DNA from: a virus | Direction: 5' to 3' (one strand) | DNA length: 49,019 nt | IMG/VR virus record: IMGVR_UViG_3300050120_000205 | Location: 1-49,019 of that record | Part shown: positions 38,909-48,432 of the stretch, piece after piece | How the letters are laid out: the number at the start of each line of letters is the position of its first letter | Numbering within the stretch: the first letter of the stretch is position 1 | Made by a program: the position numbers and the translations under genes | Notes under the pieces: generated by a model | Database searches by the model: none | The model's input: the letters and a program-made list of their open reading frames with translations, nothing else | What the model was told of the DNA's origin: nothing

Positions 38909-39277
38909 GTGCTCGACATGTGGCAATTTTTGGCGGATCCCGAACTCGGATATGAAATTATCCAAGTGTCGCGCGTCACGTCGATTGTCAATAATTTAGG
39001 TCATAACGTGGAGGCCGCCGTGGCGCAGCCAGTCGGCGTCATCGTAACGCAGGATACCGGCGCCATTCTCGAACGAATCGCGGAAAGTTCCTACGTGTCC
39101 GGGTCTATCCTCGTGACCAGCGGCCCCTTCCAGTTCCGTGCGGCTGATACTGGCGTTGACGCCGATACGCTCGTATGGCACGGCAAGAAATACTCGGTCA
39201 ACGCAATCAGCGACTACAATAATCACGGGGTCAATTGGGCCGTGTGCAATCCGGACGGACTCGACAACAATGCCTAA
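38909..39277 (+). CDS. Head-tail joining protein
   Basis: A 122-residue protein (MWQFLADPELGYEIIQVSRV; SILVTSGPFQFRAADTGVDA; WHGKKYSVNAISDYNNHGVN). GTG 38909 or ATG 38918 could be the start. The WHGKKYSV segment and the position are typical of neck adaptors. Overlaps the next gene by 8 bases. Confidence 0.6.
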   Translation: MLDMWQFLADPELGYEIIQVSRVTSIVNNLGHNVEAAVAQPVGVIVTQDTGAILERIAESSYVSGSILVTSGPFQFRAADTGVDADTLVWHGKKYSVNAISDYNNHGVNWAVCNPDGLDNNA

Positions 39278-39866
39278 TACTTCCGCATCCGGCGGTTACC
39301 TCACGCCCACATCTGCCCCGCTCGTCGAGGATAGTGAACTCGACGACATTTTCACCGCGGCGATTCTCGGCATTACCGGTTTGACGCCCGGCCTGGTGCG
39401 CCCGCGCTGGCAGCCGAAAGAGCCGTTACAGCCGGCCGGTAACGTCAACTGGTGCGCGTTCGGTATTACGACGGATGAAACCGACGCGCACGGCGCCGTG
39501 CTGCAGCATGACCCGACCGCAGACGGCGGCAACGGTCAGGACAATTATCAACGGCAAACTGCCATCACGTTATTGGCCTCGTTTTATGGGCCAAACGGAA
39601 AAGGGTTTGCGGAGTTGATGCGGGACGGCTTGGCGGTACCGCAGAACCGCGAGGAACTGCAATTAAATTCCATCGCATTCGTAACAGCGGGTACAATTCG
39701 CGCAGCGCCGGATAGCATAAATATGCAATGGGTAAAGCGATATGATTTAGAACTGTCTTTCCGGCGTCAGATCGATCGCACTTACGCCGTGCAAAATATT
39801 CTCTCGGTGGGTATTCAAATCGAGACTTGCGACGTAACGAACGAAATAATTGTCTCAGGGGATTAA
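39270..39866 (+). CDS. Tail terminator-like protein
   Basis: A 198-residue protein starting MPNTSASGGYLTPTSAPLVE. NVNWCAFGITTDETDAHGAV, TLLASFYGPNGKGFAELMRD and YDLELSFRRQIDRTYAV match neck/tail terminator proteins found just before DUF3383 sheath genes. The start at 39270 is taken from family N-terminus and the short overlap. Confidence 0.75.
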   Translation: MPNTSASGGYLTPTSAPLVEDSELDDIFTAAILGITGLTPGLVRPRWQPKEPLQPAGNVNWCAFGITTDETDAHGAVLQHDPTADGGNGQDNYQRQTAITLLASFYGPNGKGFAELMRDGLAVPQNREELQLNSIAFVTAGTIRAAPDSINMQWVKRYDLELSFRRQIDRTYAVQNILSVGIQIETCDVTNEIIVSGD

Positions 39867-39869
39867 ATC

Positions 39870-41381
39870 ATGGGTGCCAGCCTTTCCGTATCACGCTTAA
39901 TCAAGGTCGATGTCATTCTTGCGGCTGCTGCTGCTCAATCGCAAAGCCTTTCGAATCTGCTGGTATTCTCGACGAGCACGGTTATCGATGTCGTCGAACG
40001 CCTGCGCAGTTACACGAACATTACGGATGTCGGTACCGACTTCGGTACGACCGGCGCCGAGTATCAAGCCGCCGTTTTGTGGTTTCAACAAAAGCCGCAA
40101 CCGCAGAAAATCTCAATTGGCCGCTGGGCGAAAACCCCCTCGGCCGGCAAGCTGGTCGCAGCGCCGCTCATTCCGGCAAATCAACTCATTGCTCCGTGGG
40201 CCGCGATCACTACCGGTTCGCTCAAGATCGGTTTTGACGCCGTAGCCGCGCTGGATGTCACCGGCATCAACTTGTCGGGCGCTGCCAATTTAAACGCCGT
40301 TGCCGCGCTCATTCAAACCGCGATCCGCGCCGCCAATGCCGCCGCAGGCTTTACGGCCGCAACTGTCGTCTACAACGGCGTTTATAAACGTTTCGAAATT
40401 ACCAGCGGCACGACTGGCGCCGGTTCCTCGGTGACCTTTATGGCAGCGGCGGCAACGGGTGCCGACATCTCCGCAATGTTGAACGCGACAGCTGCATCGT
40501 CGGGCGCATACGTGGCTGCCGGTATCGTGGCCGAAACAGCGCTGGCCGCGGCAAATCTCTTTGATTCCCAATTTGGTCGGGTCTGGTACGGTCTGATGAT
40601 CCCTGATGCGGTCGACGCCGATCACGTTGCGGTTGCTCCGTTCATTGAAGCGACAGCCAATAAGCACGTCTATACCATTACTACGCAAGAGGGAGGCGTG
40701 CTATCTACTGTCAGCACTACCGACATTGCGTACGTGCTGAAACAGTTGAACCTCAACAAAACGATGCTGCAGTATTCCAGCCAGAACGCGCAGGCCGGCG
40801 CTTCGTTGGCGTCCAAAGCGTTTAATACGGATTGGAACGGCAATAGCACGGCTATTACGCTGATGTACAAGCAAGAGCCAGGCATCGTCGCGGAAAGCGT
40901 TACCGAAACGCAAGCCGAATCGCTGGAAACCAAAAACTGCAACGTGTTCGTCAATTACGACAACAGCACCGCCATCATTCAAGACGGCGTAATGTCCTCG
41001 GGCGAATTTATCGATACGATTGTCGGCGCCGATGCGCTGGCGGTTGACGTGCAAACTAATGTTTTCAATCGGGCCTACGCCTCGCCGACAAAGATTCCAC
41101 AGACCGATGCCGGTAACGATATCGTCGTGGCTTGCATTAAGCAGGTCATGGATAAATACGTGACAAACGGTTTCCTCGCGCCTGGCGTATGGGATCAAGC
41201 CGGCTTCGGTTCTTTGAAAGAGGGAGACTTCTTGAAAGACGGCTACTACGTTTATGCACCGCCGATCGCCTCGCAACTGAAAGCGGATCGTCAAGCGCGC
41301 AAATCGGTGTCTTTCCAAGTCGCTGCAAAATGCGCAGGTGCCATTCACACATTCGACGTGCAAATCAACATTTCGCGCTAA
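39870..41381 (+). CDS. Tail sheath protein (DUF3383)
   Basis: A 503-residue contractile sheath subunit. MGASLSVSRLIKVDVILAAA, EYQAAVLWFQQKPQPQKISI, IAYVLKQLNLNKTMLQYSSQ and the terminal SVSFQVAAKCAGAIHTFDVQ follow DUF3383. Marks the phage as a myovirus; it is followed by tube and chaperone in the canonical order. Confidence 0.93.
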   Translation: MGASLSVSRLIKVDVILAAAAAQSQSLSNLLVFSTSTVIDVVERLRSYTNITDVGTDFGTTGAEYQAAVLWFQQKPQPQKISIGRWAKTPSAGKLVAAPLIPANQLIAPWAAITTGSLKIGFDAVAALDVTGINLSGAANLNAVAALIQTAIRAANAAAGFTAATVVYNGVYKRFEITSGTTGAGSSVTFMAAAATGADISAMLNATAASSGAYVAAGIVAETALAAANLFDSQFGRVWYGLMIPDAVDADHVAVAPFIEATANKHVYTITTQEGGVLSTVSTTDIAYVLKQLNLNKTMLQYSSQNAQAGASLASKAFNTDWNGNSTAITLMYKQEPGIVAESVTETQAESLETKNCNVFVNYDNSTAIIQDGVMSSGEFIDTIVGADALAVDVQTNVFNRAYASPTKIPQTDAGNDIVVACIKQVMDKYVTNGFLAPGVWDQAGFGSLKEGDFLKDGYYVYAPPIASQLKADRQARKSVSFQVAAKCAGAIHTFDVQINISR

Positions 41382-41396
41382 TTCAAGGGGTAGGCC

Positions 41397-41831
41397 ATGC
41401 GTACATACAGTTTCATTGACACAAATTCGTCGATCGTCGGCCCCGGCATTGCAGCCTCGCTCGGCTACGGCGCGGGCATTGCCGACGAGGGTATTACCCT
41501 GGAACGTGCCGGCGAACAAAATGCGATGACCACGGGTGCCGACGGCGAGGGTTTCCATAACCTGCACGCTGAAACCAGCGGACACATTACCATCCGTGTG
41601 CTCAAAACTTCGCCGCTGAATGCCATCCTGAATGCCGCATACAATTTTCAAGCGGCCAGCGCCAGCAACTGGGGCCAGAACACGATCACCGTCGGCAACA
41701 CTGGCTTGCAAGATGCCAGCGTGGGCCAGAACGTGGCGTTCAATAAAATGCCGGTGGTCGAGTACAACAAAGACCCGCGTTTCAACGAATGGCGCTTTGA
41801 CGCAATCAAACTGACTATCGCGCTGGGTTAA
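41397..41831 (+). CDS. Tail tube protein (DUF3277)
   Basis: A 144-residue protein: MRTYSFIDTNSSIVGPG, GEGFHNLHAETSGHITIRVL, KTSPLNAILNAAYNFQ, and the C-terminal YNKDPRFNEWRFDAIKL. This is the DUF3277 tube family that polymerises inside the sheath. AAGGGG RBS. Stop is one base before the chaperone start. Confidence 0.92.
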   Translation: MRTYSFIDTNSSIVGPGIAASLGYGAGIADEGITLERAGEQNAMTTGADGEGFHNLHAETSGHITIRVLKTSPLNAILNAAYNFQAASASNWGQNTITVGNTGLQDASVGQNVAFNKMPVVEYNKDPRFNEWRFDAIKLTIALG

Positions 41832-41832
41832 T

Positions 41833-42312
41833 ATGGAACAGCAAATCAACGGGCATACCTATCACTTCGATAAGTTGCCTTTGGACGAGCAATTCCATGT
41901 TGCGCGCCGTTTGGCGCCGGCCGTGTGGGCGTTCGGTCAGTCTTCGCTCAGTGTGTTGCAAAACGCACTACCTGAGGGCGTCAGTCTCACGCTGGCCAAT
42001 CTACAGAAAAGTTTGATGGGGCTGGAAGACGGCGCAATGATGGGCTTGCTCTTGTCATCGGCCGATCCGCTCGTCAAAATCATCTCGCACATGAGCAACG
42101 CGGACAGCGAGTACATTCTCTATCGTTGCTTGCTGAAAGTCTCGCGCCAGGTAGAAACCGGCGGCGTCAATGTCGGATGGCAACCGGTCTATGCAGAAAA
42201 CGGCGGCTTCATTTTTCAAGACATGGAACTGCCGGAAATGCTGCAACTCGTGGTTGCCTCGGTGCGCAGGAATCTGGGAAATTTTACGCTCGCCCCCAGC
42301 ACCCCGGCATAG
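41833..42312 (+). CDS. Tail assembly chaperone, short form
   Basis: A 159-residue helical protein (INGHTYHFDKLPLDEQFHVA; PLVKIISHMSNADSEYILYR) between tube and tape measure, the position of lambda gpG-like chaperones. It probably coats the tape measure during tail assembly. A slippery GGGAAAT near the 3' end allows a longer fused form. Confidence 0.8.
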   Translation: MEQQINGHTYHFDKLPLDEQFHVARRLAPAVWAFGQSSLSVLQNALPEGVSLTLANLQKSLMGLEDGAMMGLLLSSADPLVKIISHMSNADSEYILYRCLLKVSRQVETGGVNVGWQPVYAENGGFIFQDMELPEMLQLVVASVRRNLGNFTLAPSTPA

Positions 42313-42533
42313 GGAAACGCGGGGGCGAACACGGTTTAGAACTGCTGTCGATGACTGACGGGGAAAGTTGGTTATATCGCCCCCTCAATCGCGACAAATG
42401 CCGGTACGAAAGTTATAAAGACGGTACCCTCGATTTATGCGATATCGCTCGGTTAAACGAGATAATCGACATCGAGGACGAAAACAAAATCCGCATTGCA
42501 GAATGGACCGAACGAAATGGCCGCAGAAACTGA
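41833..42533 (+). CDS. Tail assembly chaperone, predicted -1 frameshift fusion
   Basis: At GGGAAAT (42276-42282), in phase as CTG GGA AAT, a -1 slip moves the ribosome into a frame that stays open to TGA 42531-42533, adding 83 residues (start FYARPQHPGIGKRGGEHGLE; later YESYKDGTLDLCDIARLNEI). The total is about 233 residues. This copies the lambda G/GT arrangement (GGGAAAG). The second frame's own ATG at 42351 has no visible RBS, which favours frameshifting. The added part resembles the small DUF6889-type chaperone domain. Confidence 0.75.
42276..42282 (+). promoter_or_regulatory. Programmed -1 frameshift slippery site GGGAAAT
   Basis: X-XXY-YYZ heptamer in the correct phase of the chaperone gene, 30 bases before the zero-frame stop. 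Stimulating RNA structure was not established by eye. Confidence 0.7.
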
Positions 42534-44151
42534 TGTTATCCGCGAGTTTTTAGTCAGCCTCGGTTTCAAGGTTGACCAGAATGGCCTAAAAAAATTCGTA
42601 GGTGCGCTCGGCGCGACATCCAAAGAATCCGCTATCGTCAGCAAAAGCGTGCTCGGTATCGGACTCGCTGCGCAGGCGATGGTCGCGCAATTTTCCTCTT
42701 CAATGGAAAAGCTCTATTTCGCTTCGCGACGTACGGGCGCATCCGTTGAAAACATTCAAGCCTTAGAATTCGGCGCATCTAAAATCGGTGTTGCTGCAGG
42801 TGCCGCGCGCGAAGCGCTGGAAAACATGGGCGCCGCCGTCCGCACCAATCCCGGCATTCGCAGCCTCATGGATGGCTTGCTCGGTAAGAATACCGCCGGC
42901 TTGGATCAAGCGCAGGTAATGATCGAGCTGGTACAGAAACTTTCTCAAATGCCGCACTTTCAGGGCGCGCAGTTTGCGCAGTTGTTCGGCATCGACGAAA
43001 AAACTTTTAAGATGATGGTCGACAGCATGCCGGAATTGCTGGCGGCTGAAAAGGAACGTCTCGAATTAAATAAGCAAGCCGGCGTCGATGCGCAAGCCGC
43101 CGCTGCAGCCGGTCACGAGTACGCCAATTCCCTGCGCGACATAGGTGCGTCGGCTGGTGTGCTTCGTGACCGTATCGCCATCGAATTGTTGCCGTCGTTT
43201 CGTGATTTCAATAAAGAGGTTTTGAAACTGCTCGGTAATGCTGCCAAGTTCAAATTAGACGAGCACCCCGCAATTAAAGAAAGCATCAACAATTCTAAGA
43301 ACGTGGGCAACGGCGCAAAAGATATTCTGGCCGGGATTTATAATTTGAACGGCTCGCAAATTTGGAACGGCACTAAAAATCTCGGCTCGGGTATCTGGGG
43401 GATGACCAAAGACGGCATGTTTAATCCCGGTACCGCTATCGGCAACGCGATCGGCAAAAAATGGGATTTAAAAGCGTTCGACAAGCTGAATGCTTGGCGC
43501 GACGGCGATCGGCCGGGCGGGTATCGTTCCAAGTTACCGGCAACAGGTGACCCGAACATCGATTCGCAAACCCCCGTCAATCCGTTTCTGCCAAAAAACA
43601 AATCTGAATTGCCGCCCGCCGGCACGCCGGAAGCGGCACGGTTGTTTGCCGACTTGGAAAAACGGTACGCCCTGCCGGCCGGCATCCTCGACAAAATTTG
43701 GGCTAAAGAATCCAGCCGCGGCGATCCGAATAAAATGCTGTCGCCTAAAGGTGCGCAAGGCCATTTCGGTTTGATGCCTGATACGGCGAAAGACTTAGGC
43801 GTGACGGATCCTAACGACTTGGTGCAATCTGCCACGGCGGCGGCCCGCTACTTCGCGCAGTTGATGAAACGTTATAAAGGCGATCCGATGATGGCCTCGG
43901 CCGCGTACAATTGGGGTATGGGGAATCTCGATAAAAAAGGATTGGCAGCCGCACCGTTCGAAACGCGCGATTATGTTGACGCGATGACCGGCTCGAACTT
44001 GGCCGGCGGTAAATCCGTGACCATCCACAATAAGACGGATATCCACGTGAACGGCGCGCAGGATCCGGCAGCAACGGGTCGCGCTGTAGCGATGGTGCAG
44101 GACGAAGTGACCGGCCAAATGGTCCGTAATCTGGGAGGGGCCGTACGGTGA
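42517..44151 (+). CDS. Tail tape measure protein with C-terminal lytic transglycosylase domain
   Basis: A 544-residue protein. Residues 1-180 are tape-measure-like helix (VDQNGLKKFVGALGATSKES). Residues about 375-490 form an SLT domain: LPAGILDKIWAKESSRGDPN with catalytic Glu398, GAQGHFGLMPDTAKDLGV, and AAYNWGMGNLDKKG. It sets tail length and opens peptidoglycan during DNA entry. ATG 42517 is preferred to an upstream TTG. Overlaps the chaperone fusion by 17 bases. Confidence 0.88.
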   Translation: MAAETDVIREFLVSLGFKVDQNGLKKFVGALGATSKESAIVSKSVLGIGLAAQAMVAQFSSSMEKLYFASRRTGASVENIQALEFGASKIGVAAGAAREALENMGAAVRTNPGIRSLMDGLLGKNTAGLDQAQVMIELVQKLSQMPHFQGAQFAQLFGIDEKTFKMMVDSMPELLAAEKERLELNKQAGVDAQAAAAAGHEYANSLRDIGASAGVLRDRIAIELLPSFRDFNKEVLKLLGNAAKFKLDEHPAIKESINNSKNVGNGAKDILAGIYNLNGSQIWNGTKNLGSGIWGMTKDGMFNPGTAIGNAIGKKWDLKAFDKLNAWRDGDRPGGYRSKLPATGDPNIDSQTPVNPFLPKNKSELPPAGTPEAARLFADLEKRYALPAGILDKIWAKESSRGDPNKMLSPKGAQGHFGLMPDTAKDLGVTDPNDLVQSATAAARYFAQLMKRYKGDPMMASAAYNWGMGNLDKKGLAAAPFETRDYVDAMTGSNLAGGKSVTIHNKTDIHVNGAQDPAATGRAVAMVQDEVTGQMVRNLGGAVR

Positions 44152-44864
44152 GCAACAATACCGGCTACGTACTCCCGGCGCTCGCCATCGGCTTCGGCTC
44201 GTTCCTGCTGAAACCGACGCGTGGGTTTTTCCCGACGCAGTTACAAGGACAGCCGAATATTCCCGGATTGATCGCCACGACGACGATTGAGGAAGTGCAT
44301 AACGACGATCTGGAAATTACGGAACATCCGGTCGAATTGGGTGCTCCGATCGCTGACCACATGTTCAAACGGCCGCCGACGGTCATCATACAATGCGCGT
44401 GGTCGAATAGCCCGCAACTTACCGACGGTTTGATTGGCGCAGCGGTGGGCCTTACCGTGGGTTCTATTCCGGCGCTTGGTGCTGTCGTCGGCGCCGTTCG
44501 CACCCTCTCGGCCGCGCAATCCATGTTAAGCGGTAACGGCGTATCGCAGGTTAACGCCATCTATCAGCAATTACTCGACTTGCAACAGTCTGGAATCCCG
44601 TTCTCGGTGTATACCGGCAAACGCGTCTATCGCAACATGCTGTTTAAAACGCTGGCCACGACAACCGCCAAAGGGACCGAGAACAGCCTCGTTATTCGCG
44701 CCACATGCAAGGCCGTCATCATCGCGACGACTTCCGTCGTTAACGTGCCGATCAATCCGGACGCGCAGGCCAATGCCGAGAAAACAAGCCCGGTCATTAA
44801 CTACGGGCAAAAACAGCTTTTGAATAGCTCGCTCGGTAGCGGCTTCTTTGGAGTGACCCCGTAA
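44148..44864 (+). CDS. Dit-like tail/baseplate protein
   Basis: A 238-residue protein. The IEEVHNDDLEITEHPVELG and GAPIADHMFKRPPTVIIQC segments mark the phage Dit-like tail family, and FSVYTGKRVYRNMLF fits its second half. GTG start at 44148 overlaps the tape measure stop. Likely at the interface of tail tube and baseplate hub. Confidence 0.8.
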   Translation: MSNNTGYVLPALAIGFGSFLLKPTRGFFPTQLQGQPNIPGLIATTTIEEVHNDDLEITEHPVELGAPIADHMFKRPPTVIIQCAWSNSPQLTDGLIGAAVGLTVGSIPALGAVVGAVRTLSAAQSMLSGNGVSQVNAIYQQLLDLQQSGIPFSVYTGKRVYRNMLFKTLATTTAKGTENSLVIRATCKAVIIATTSVVNVPINPDAQANAEKTSPVINYGQKQLLNSSLGSGFFGVTP

Positions 44865-45175
44865 TGGCAACCGGCTTCGAAATCCCTCTCACGCCGGATG
44901 CGCAGACGTTCTCTATTTCGTTAAGCGGCGTGCAGTATCGCATCACCCTGAAATGGAATTCGTTTTCGCAACTTTGGTTTCTGGATTTTCGGGATATCAA
45001 TAACGTCGATATTTTACTCGGTGTTCCCGTCATTACGGGCGCCAACTTGCTCGAACAATATGATTACCTGCAATTTGGCGGCGAGATGTGGGCGCGCACG
45101 GATGACAGCCCGGATACACCGCCTAATTTTACAAATTTCGGCATTACCGGACATCTGTATTGGATCGTGCCGTGA
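44864..45175 (+). CDS. Baseplate protein, DUF6983-like
   Basis: A 103-residue protein: FEIPLTPDAQTFSISLSGVQ, YRITLKWNSFSQLWFLDFRD, GVPVITGANLLEQYDYLQFG. This is the small baseplate protein always next to Dit-like and hub genes in such phages. TAATG overlap with the gene before. Confidence 0.8.
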   Translation: MATGFEIPLTPDAQTFSISLSGVQYRITLKWNSFSQLWFLDFRDINNVDILLGVPVITGANLLEQYDYLQFGGEMWARTDDSPDTPPNFTNFGITGHLYWIVP

Positions 45176-46143
45176 ATCTCGACCAGCAATGGATGCGCAA
45201 AATTACCCTCGTGGTCGCTGCCGAGGAAAACGGGCTTGATTTATCAAACTTGCGCATCAAATTCAAAATTACGCAGTCCGATAACGAGACGCCAAATACA
45301 GCCTGGATACGCGTCTACAATTTAAGCCCGGATACAATGCGCCAAATCACCGGACGTACACCGGTCGAATATACGCGGGTGGTGTTGCAAGCCGGATACG
45401 AGTTTTCCGCATTTGGCGTTATTTTCGACGGCACAATCAAGCAATTTAGAAAAGGTCGCGAAAACGCAACAGATACGTTTTTAGATATTTTGGCGGCGGC
45501 CGGCGACATCGAATACAACTTCGGGGTGTGCAACACCACCGTGGCCGCCGGTTCTACGCCGCAAGAACGCGTCGGCACGATTGCCGCACAAATGGGACTC
45601 GCCGTCGGCGAAACGCCGGGTTTGACGACTGGCGGCATCCTTCCGCGCGGAAAGGTGCTTTGGGGCATGGGCCGCGCTTTGATGCGCTGCGAGGCAAACA
45701 GTCAGTTATCGACTTGGACGATCACTGACGGAAAAGTCGATGTGGTGGCCAAAGCCGGTTATCTGCCAGGCGAAGCGGTCGTACTGACGGCTGCAACCGG
45801 ACTCGTTGGCATTCCAGAACAAACGGAACAAGGTATTCGGCTGCGTTGTTTGCTCAATCCGAAATTGCGTATCGCGGGTTTGATTCAGATCGATAACACG
45901 TCTCTCACGCAATTATCGCAAGCCGACTTGCGCGCCAGCGGTTTTCCGGTTCGGGCGTTGCCGGTCGGGCAAGTTCCTTTCGATAAGCGTGCCGGCGTGC
46001 AGTTACCGGCGGATATTTCCAGCGATGGGTTTTATAGGCTGTACGTTGTCGAATTTACCGGCGATAATCGCGGCTTAGAGTGGTATGCGGATCTGACCGC
46101 GCTCTCGATTGATAAATCCACCAATCAGGTATTGGCGTCATGA
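45172..46143 (+). CDS. Baseplate hub protein
   Basis: A 323-residue protein; GTG 45172 (GTGA overlap) is the likely start. RKITLVVAAEENGLDLSNLR, IRVYNLSPDTMRQI, and LPGEAVVLTAATGLVGIPEQ with RLRCLLNPKLRIAGLIQID are typical of hub proteins (T4 gp27 / P2 gpD-like role). It carries the spike encoded next. Confidence 0.8.
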   Translation: MNLDQQWMRKITLVVAAEENGLDLSNLRIKFKITQSDNETPNTAWIRVYNLSPDTMRQITGRTPVEYTRVVLQAGYEFSAFGVIFDGTIKQFRKGRENATDTFLDILAAAGDIEYNFGVCNTTVAAGSTPQERVGTIAAQMGLAVGETPGLTTGGILPRGKVLWGMGRALMRCEANSQLSTWTITDGKVDVVAKAGYLPGEAVVLTAATGLVGIPEQTEQGIRLRCLLNPKLRIAGLIQIDNTSLTQLSQADLRASGFPVRALPVGQVPFDKRAGVQLPADISSDGFYRLYVVEFTGDNRGLEWYADLTALSIDKSTNQVLAS

Positions 46144-46901
46144 ACCGATTAGAACGACAAAAAGATTTTGACGCCTCGCTTATTAAAGCGCTGGAAGGGT
46201 GGCAAGCCGGCATTCATACGGCATACCCTGCCGTCATCAATAGTTTCGACCCTATCGCGGAAACCTGTTCCTGTACGCTCACGGTGCAGGCGCAAGTAAC
46301 TGATAGAAACGAAAATACCTCATGGGTAACGGTGACGCCACTCGTTGACGTGCCCGTACATTTCCCCTCAGGCGGCGGCTACACCTTGACGTTTCCGGTA
46401 TCGCCAGGCGACGAATGCCTCGTCGTACTCGCTTCTCGCTGCATCGATGCGTGGTGGCAATCCAGCGGCCCGCAACCGCAAGCCGATTTACGCATGCACG
46501 ATTTGAGCGACGGTTTCGCGTTCGTCGGGTTTAAATCCCAGCCGCGCGTATTGTCGCCGGGGATCGCCACGGTTGGCGCGCAGTTGCGTTCCGATGACGG
46601 CTCCACCCTCGTGGAAGTCGGCGCCGGGGAAATCACCCTAAAAGCCCCTTCAAGCGTGACAATCAATTCACCTATGACTCACATCACCGGCCAATTGGTT
46701 ATCGACCAAGCAACAACGATAAACGGTCTGTTGACCTATTTGGCTGGTTTGGCTGGCTCGGGTGGTGGCGTGGGCAGCAATATCACGGGCGATCTTATCC
46801 AAAGCGGCGGCACGTTATCGAGTAACGGTACGGTGCTTCACCTACACATTCATCTGCCAGGTTCGGTTCTGTCGGGCGGCAACACGGGGGCGCCAGTATG
46901 A
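46140..46901 (+). CDS. Baseplate spike (gp138-like)
   Basis: A 253-residue protein. N-terminal OB-fold of gp138 family (HTAYPAVINSFDPIAETCSC, VPVHFPSGGGYTLTFPVSPG), then a beta-helix region. Near the C-terminus HLHIH resembles the His-x-His sites that bind iron at the tip of membrane-piercing spikes of P2 and phi92. Overlaps hub and wedge genes by four bases each. Confidence 0.85.
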   Translation: MNRLERQKDFDASLIKALEGWQAGIHTAYPAVINSFDPIAETCSCTLTVQAQVTDRNENTSWVTVTPLVDVPVHFPSGGGYTLTFPVSPGDECLVVLASRCIDAWWQSSGPQPQADLRMHDLSDGFAFVGFKSQPRVLSPGIATVGAQLRSDDGSTLVEVGAGEITLKAPSSVTINSPMTHITGQLVIDQATTINGLLTYLAGLAGSGGGVGSNITGDLIQSGGTLSSNGTVLHLHIHLPGSVLSGGNTGAPV

Positions 46902-47254
46902 GAAACCGAGGCGAAAGCGCAACAGGGGATTACCGTTTCGGTTTGAGCGATGCCTATTTTTTGGTTAATTCGCCGGAAGCTGTGGCGCAGGCAATACAAA
47001 CCCGTTTGGAGTTACGGACCGGCGAGTGGTATCTCGACTTGACCGAGGGAACGCCCTATTCCACGCAGATTTTAGGAAAAGGTACACAATCGCTCTACGA
47101 TCATGCCGTGCAAGAGCGTATACTCGGCACGCCGGGCGTATCGGCGATTACAAACTATTCGAGCACGCTGGACAGTGCGCGCAAATTGTCGATATCGGCA
47201 ACAGTGCTGACTATCTACAGCGAGGATGCGATCACCGTTGAAAAGGCATTCTGA
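46898..47254 (+). CDS. Baseplate wedge protein, gp25/W-like
   Basis: A 118-residue protein: SPEAVAQAIQTRLELRTGEW, YLDLTEGTPYSTQILGKG, and ERILGTPGVSAITNYSSTLD. It follows the gp25-like wedge fold. Placed, as usual, just before the J-like wedge gene, which it overlaps by one base. Confidence 0.85.
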   Translation: MRNRGESATGDYRFGLSDAYFLVNSPEAVAQAIQTRLELRTGEWYLDLTEGTPYSTQILGKGTQSLYDHAVQERILGTPGVSAITNYSSTLDSARKLSISATVLTIYSEDAITVEKAF

Positions 47255-48432
47255 TGACAACCGGCTTGGCTTTTCAAGTAACCGAAGCGGGCGTATCGGC
47301 TCCCGCCTACGCGGACATTTTGGCGGGTCTGCAATCCAAAGTGCAGGCCATTTACGGCAGCGACATTTACCTCGACCCGGACAGTAAAGACGGCCAATTG
47401 ATCGCCCTTTTCGCCAGCGCGATCGATGACTGCAACACCGCCGGTATCGGAACGTACCAGCAGTTTTCCCCTAGTACGGCGGTCGGTACCGGCTTGGCGT
47501 CGAACGTCAAATTAAACGGTATTACAAAATTAGTCGCCAGCAATTCGACTGCGCCAGGTACGATCGTCGGCGAAGTCGGCGTTACGATTACCGGCGGTGT
47601 GGTTCGCGATGAAAACGGCAACAACTGGAATTTACCGAGTTCCGTTACCATCCCGCCGGCCGGTCAGATTGATGTGACGGTAACCGCGCAGGTACTCGGC
47701 GCAATTGCGGCGCCATCAGGCACGATTGATAGAATCCAAACCCCAACACGTGGCTGGCAGTCTTTTACGTCGACCGCTGACGCCGTACCTGGCGCTGCAG
47801 TTGAATCGGATGCGTTACTGCGCCAGCGCCAGACGGTATCGACTTCCCTACCTGCTTTGACGCCGCTGGGCGCTACCTTAGGCGCGTTGAGCAATCTTTC
47901 CGGCGTTCAACTCGTCAAGGTGTACGAGAATGCGACGGATACGGTAGACGTCAATGGTCTGCCGAAACGGTCTATTTCGGTCGTTATCCGCGGCGGCGAC
48001 TTGGCAGCTATTGCGCAAGTTATCGGGCAAAAGAAAACGCCAGGCGCCGGCACATATGGCACGACCGGGCAGCCTTACACCGATCCGAAAACCGGTATCG
48101 CTTACACGATTAATTTTTTCGTTCTGGTGAACTCGACGATTGCCATCACGGTGACCGGCAGCGCTTTGACTGGTTACACGACTGCGCAAGCCGCTCTTAT
48201 CCAGAAATCGTTAGGCCAATTCATTAACGGTAACGGCATCGGCGACGATGTAGAGTTTACTGGCCTATGGGGTGCGGGTTATCAAAACATGTCACCGAAT
48301 CTCTTGCCGTATCGCATCAACAGTGTGACGATCGGCGTTGATGGTGGTGCGCAGGGAACCGCTGATATCGTCGTACCGTTTAATAAAATTGCGTTTATCG
48401 ACCCTTCAACCATTACAGTCACAATTACCTAA
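47254..48432 (+). CDS. Baseplate J-like wedge protein
   Basis: A 392-residue protein of the Mu gp47 / P2 J family: VSAPAYADILAGLQSKVQAI, YLDPDSKDGQLIALFASAID, a jelly-roll middle, and the conserved ESDALLRQRQTVSTSLPALT. It forms the wedge arm of the baseplate. TAATG overlap with the next gene. Confidence 0.9.
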   Translation: MTTGLAFQVTEAGVSAPAYADILAGLQSKVQAIYGSDIYLDPDSKDGQLIALFASAIDDCNTAGIGTYQQFSPSTAVGTGLASNVKLNGITKLVASNSTAPGTIVGEVGVTITGGVVRDENGNNWNLPSSVTIPPAGQIDVTVTAQVLGAIAAPSGTIDRIQTPTRGWQSFTSTADAVPGAAVESDALLRQRQTVSTSLPALTPLGATLGALSNLSGVQLVKVYENATDTVDVNGLPKRSISVVIRGGDLAAIAQVIGQKKTPGAGTYGTTGQPYTDPKTGIAYTINFFVLVNSTIAITVTGSALTGYTTAQAALIQKSLGQFINGNGIGDDVEFTGLWGAGYQNMSPNLLPYRINSVTIGVDGGAQGTADIVVPFNKIAFIDPSTITVTIT

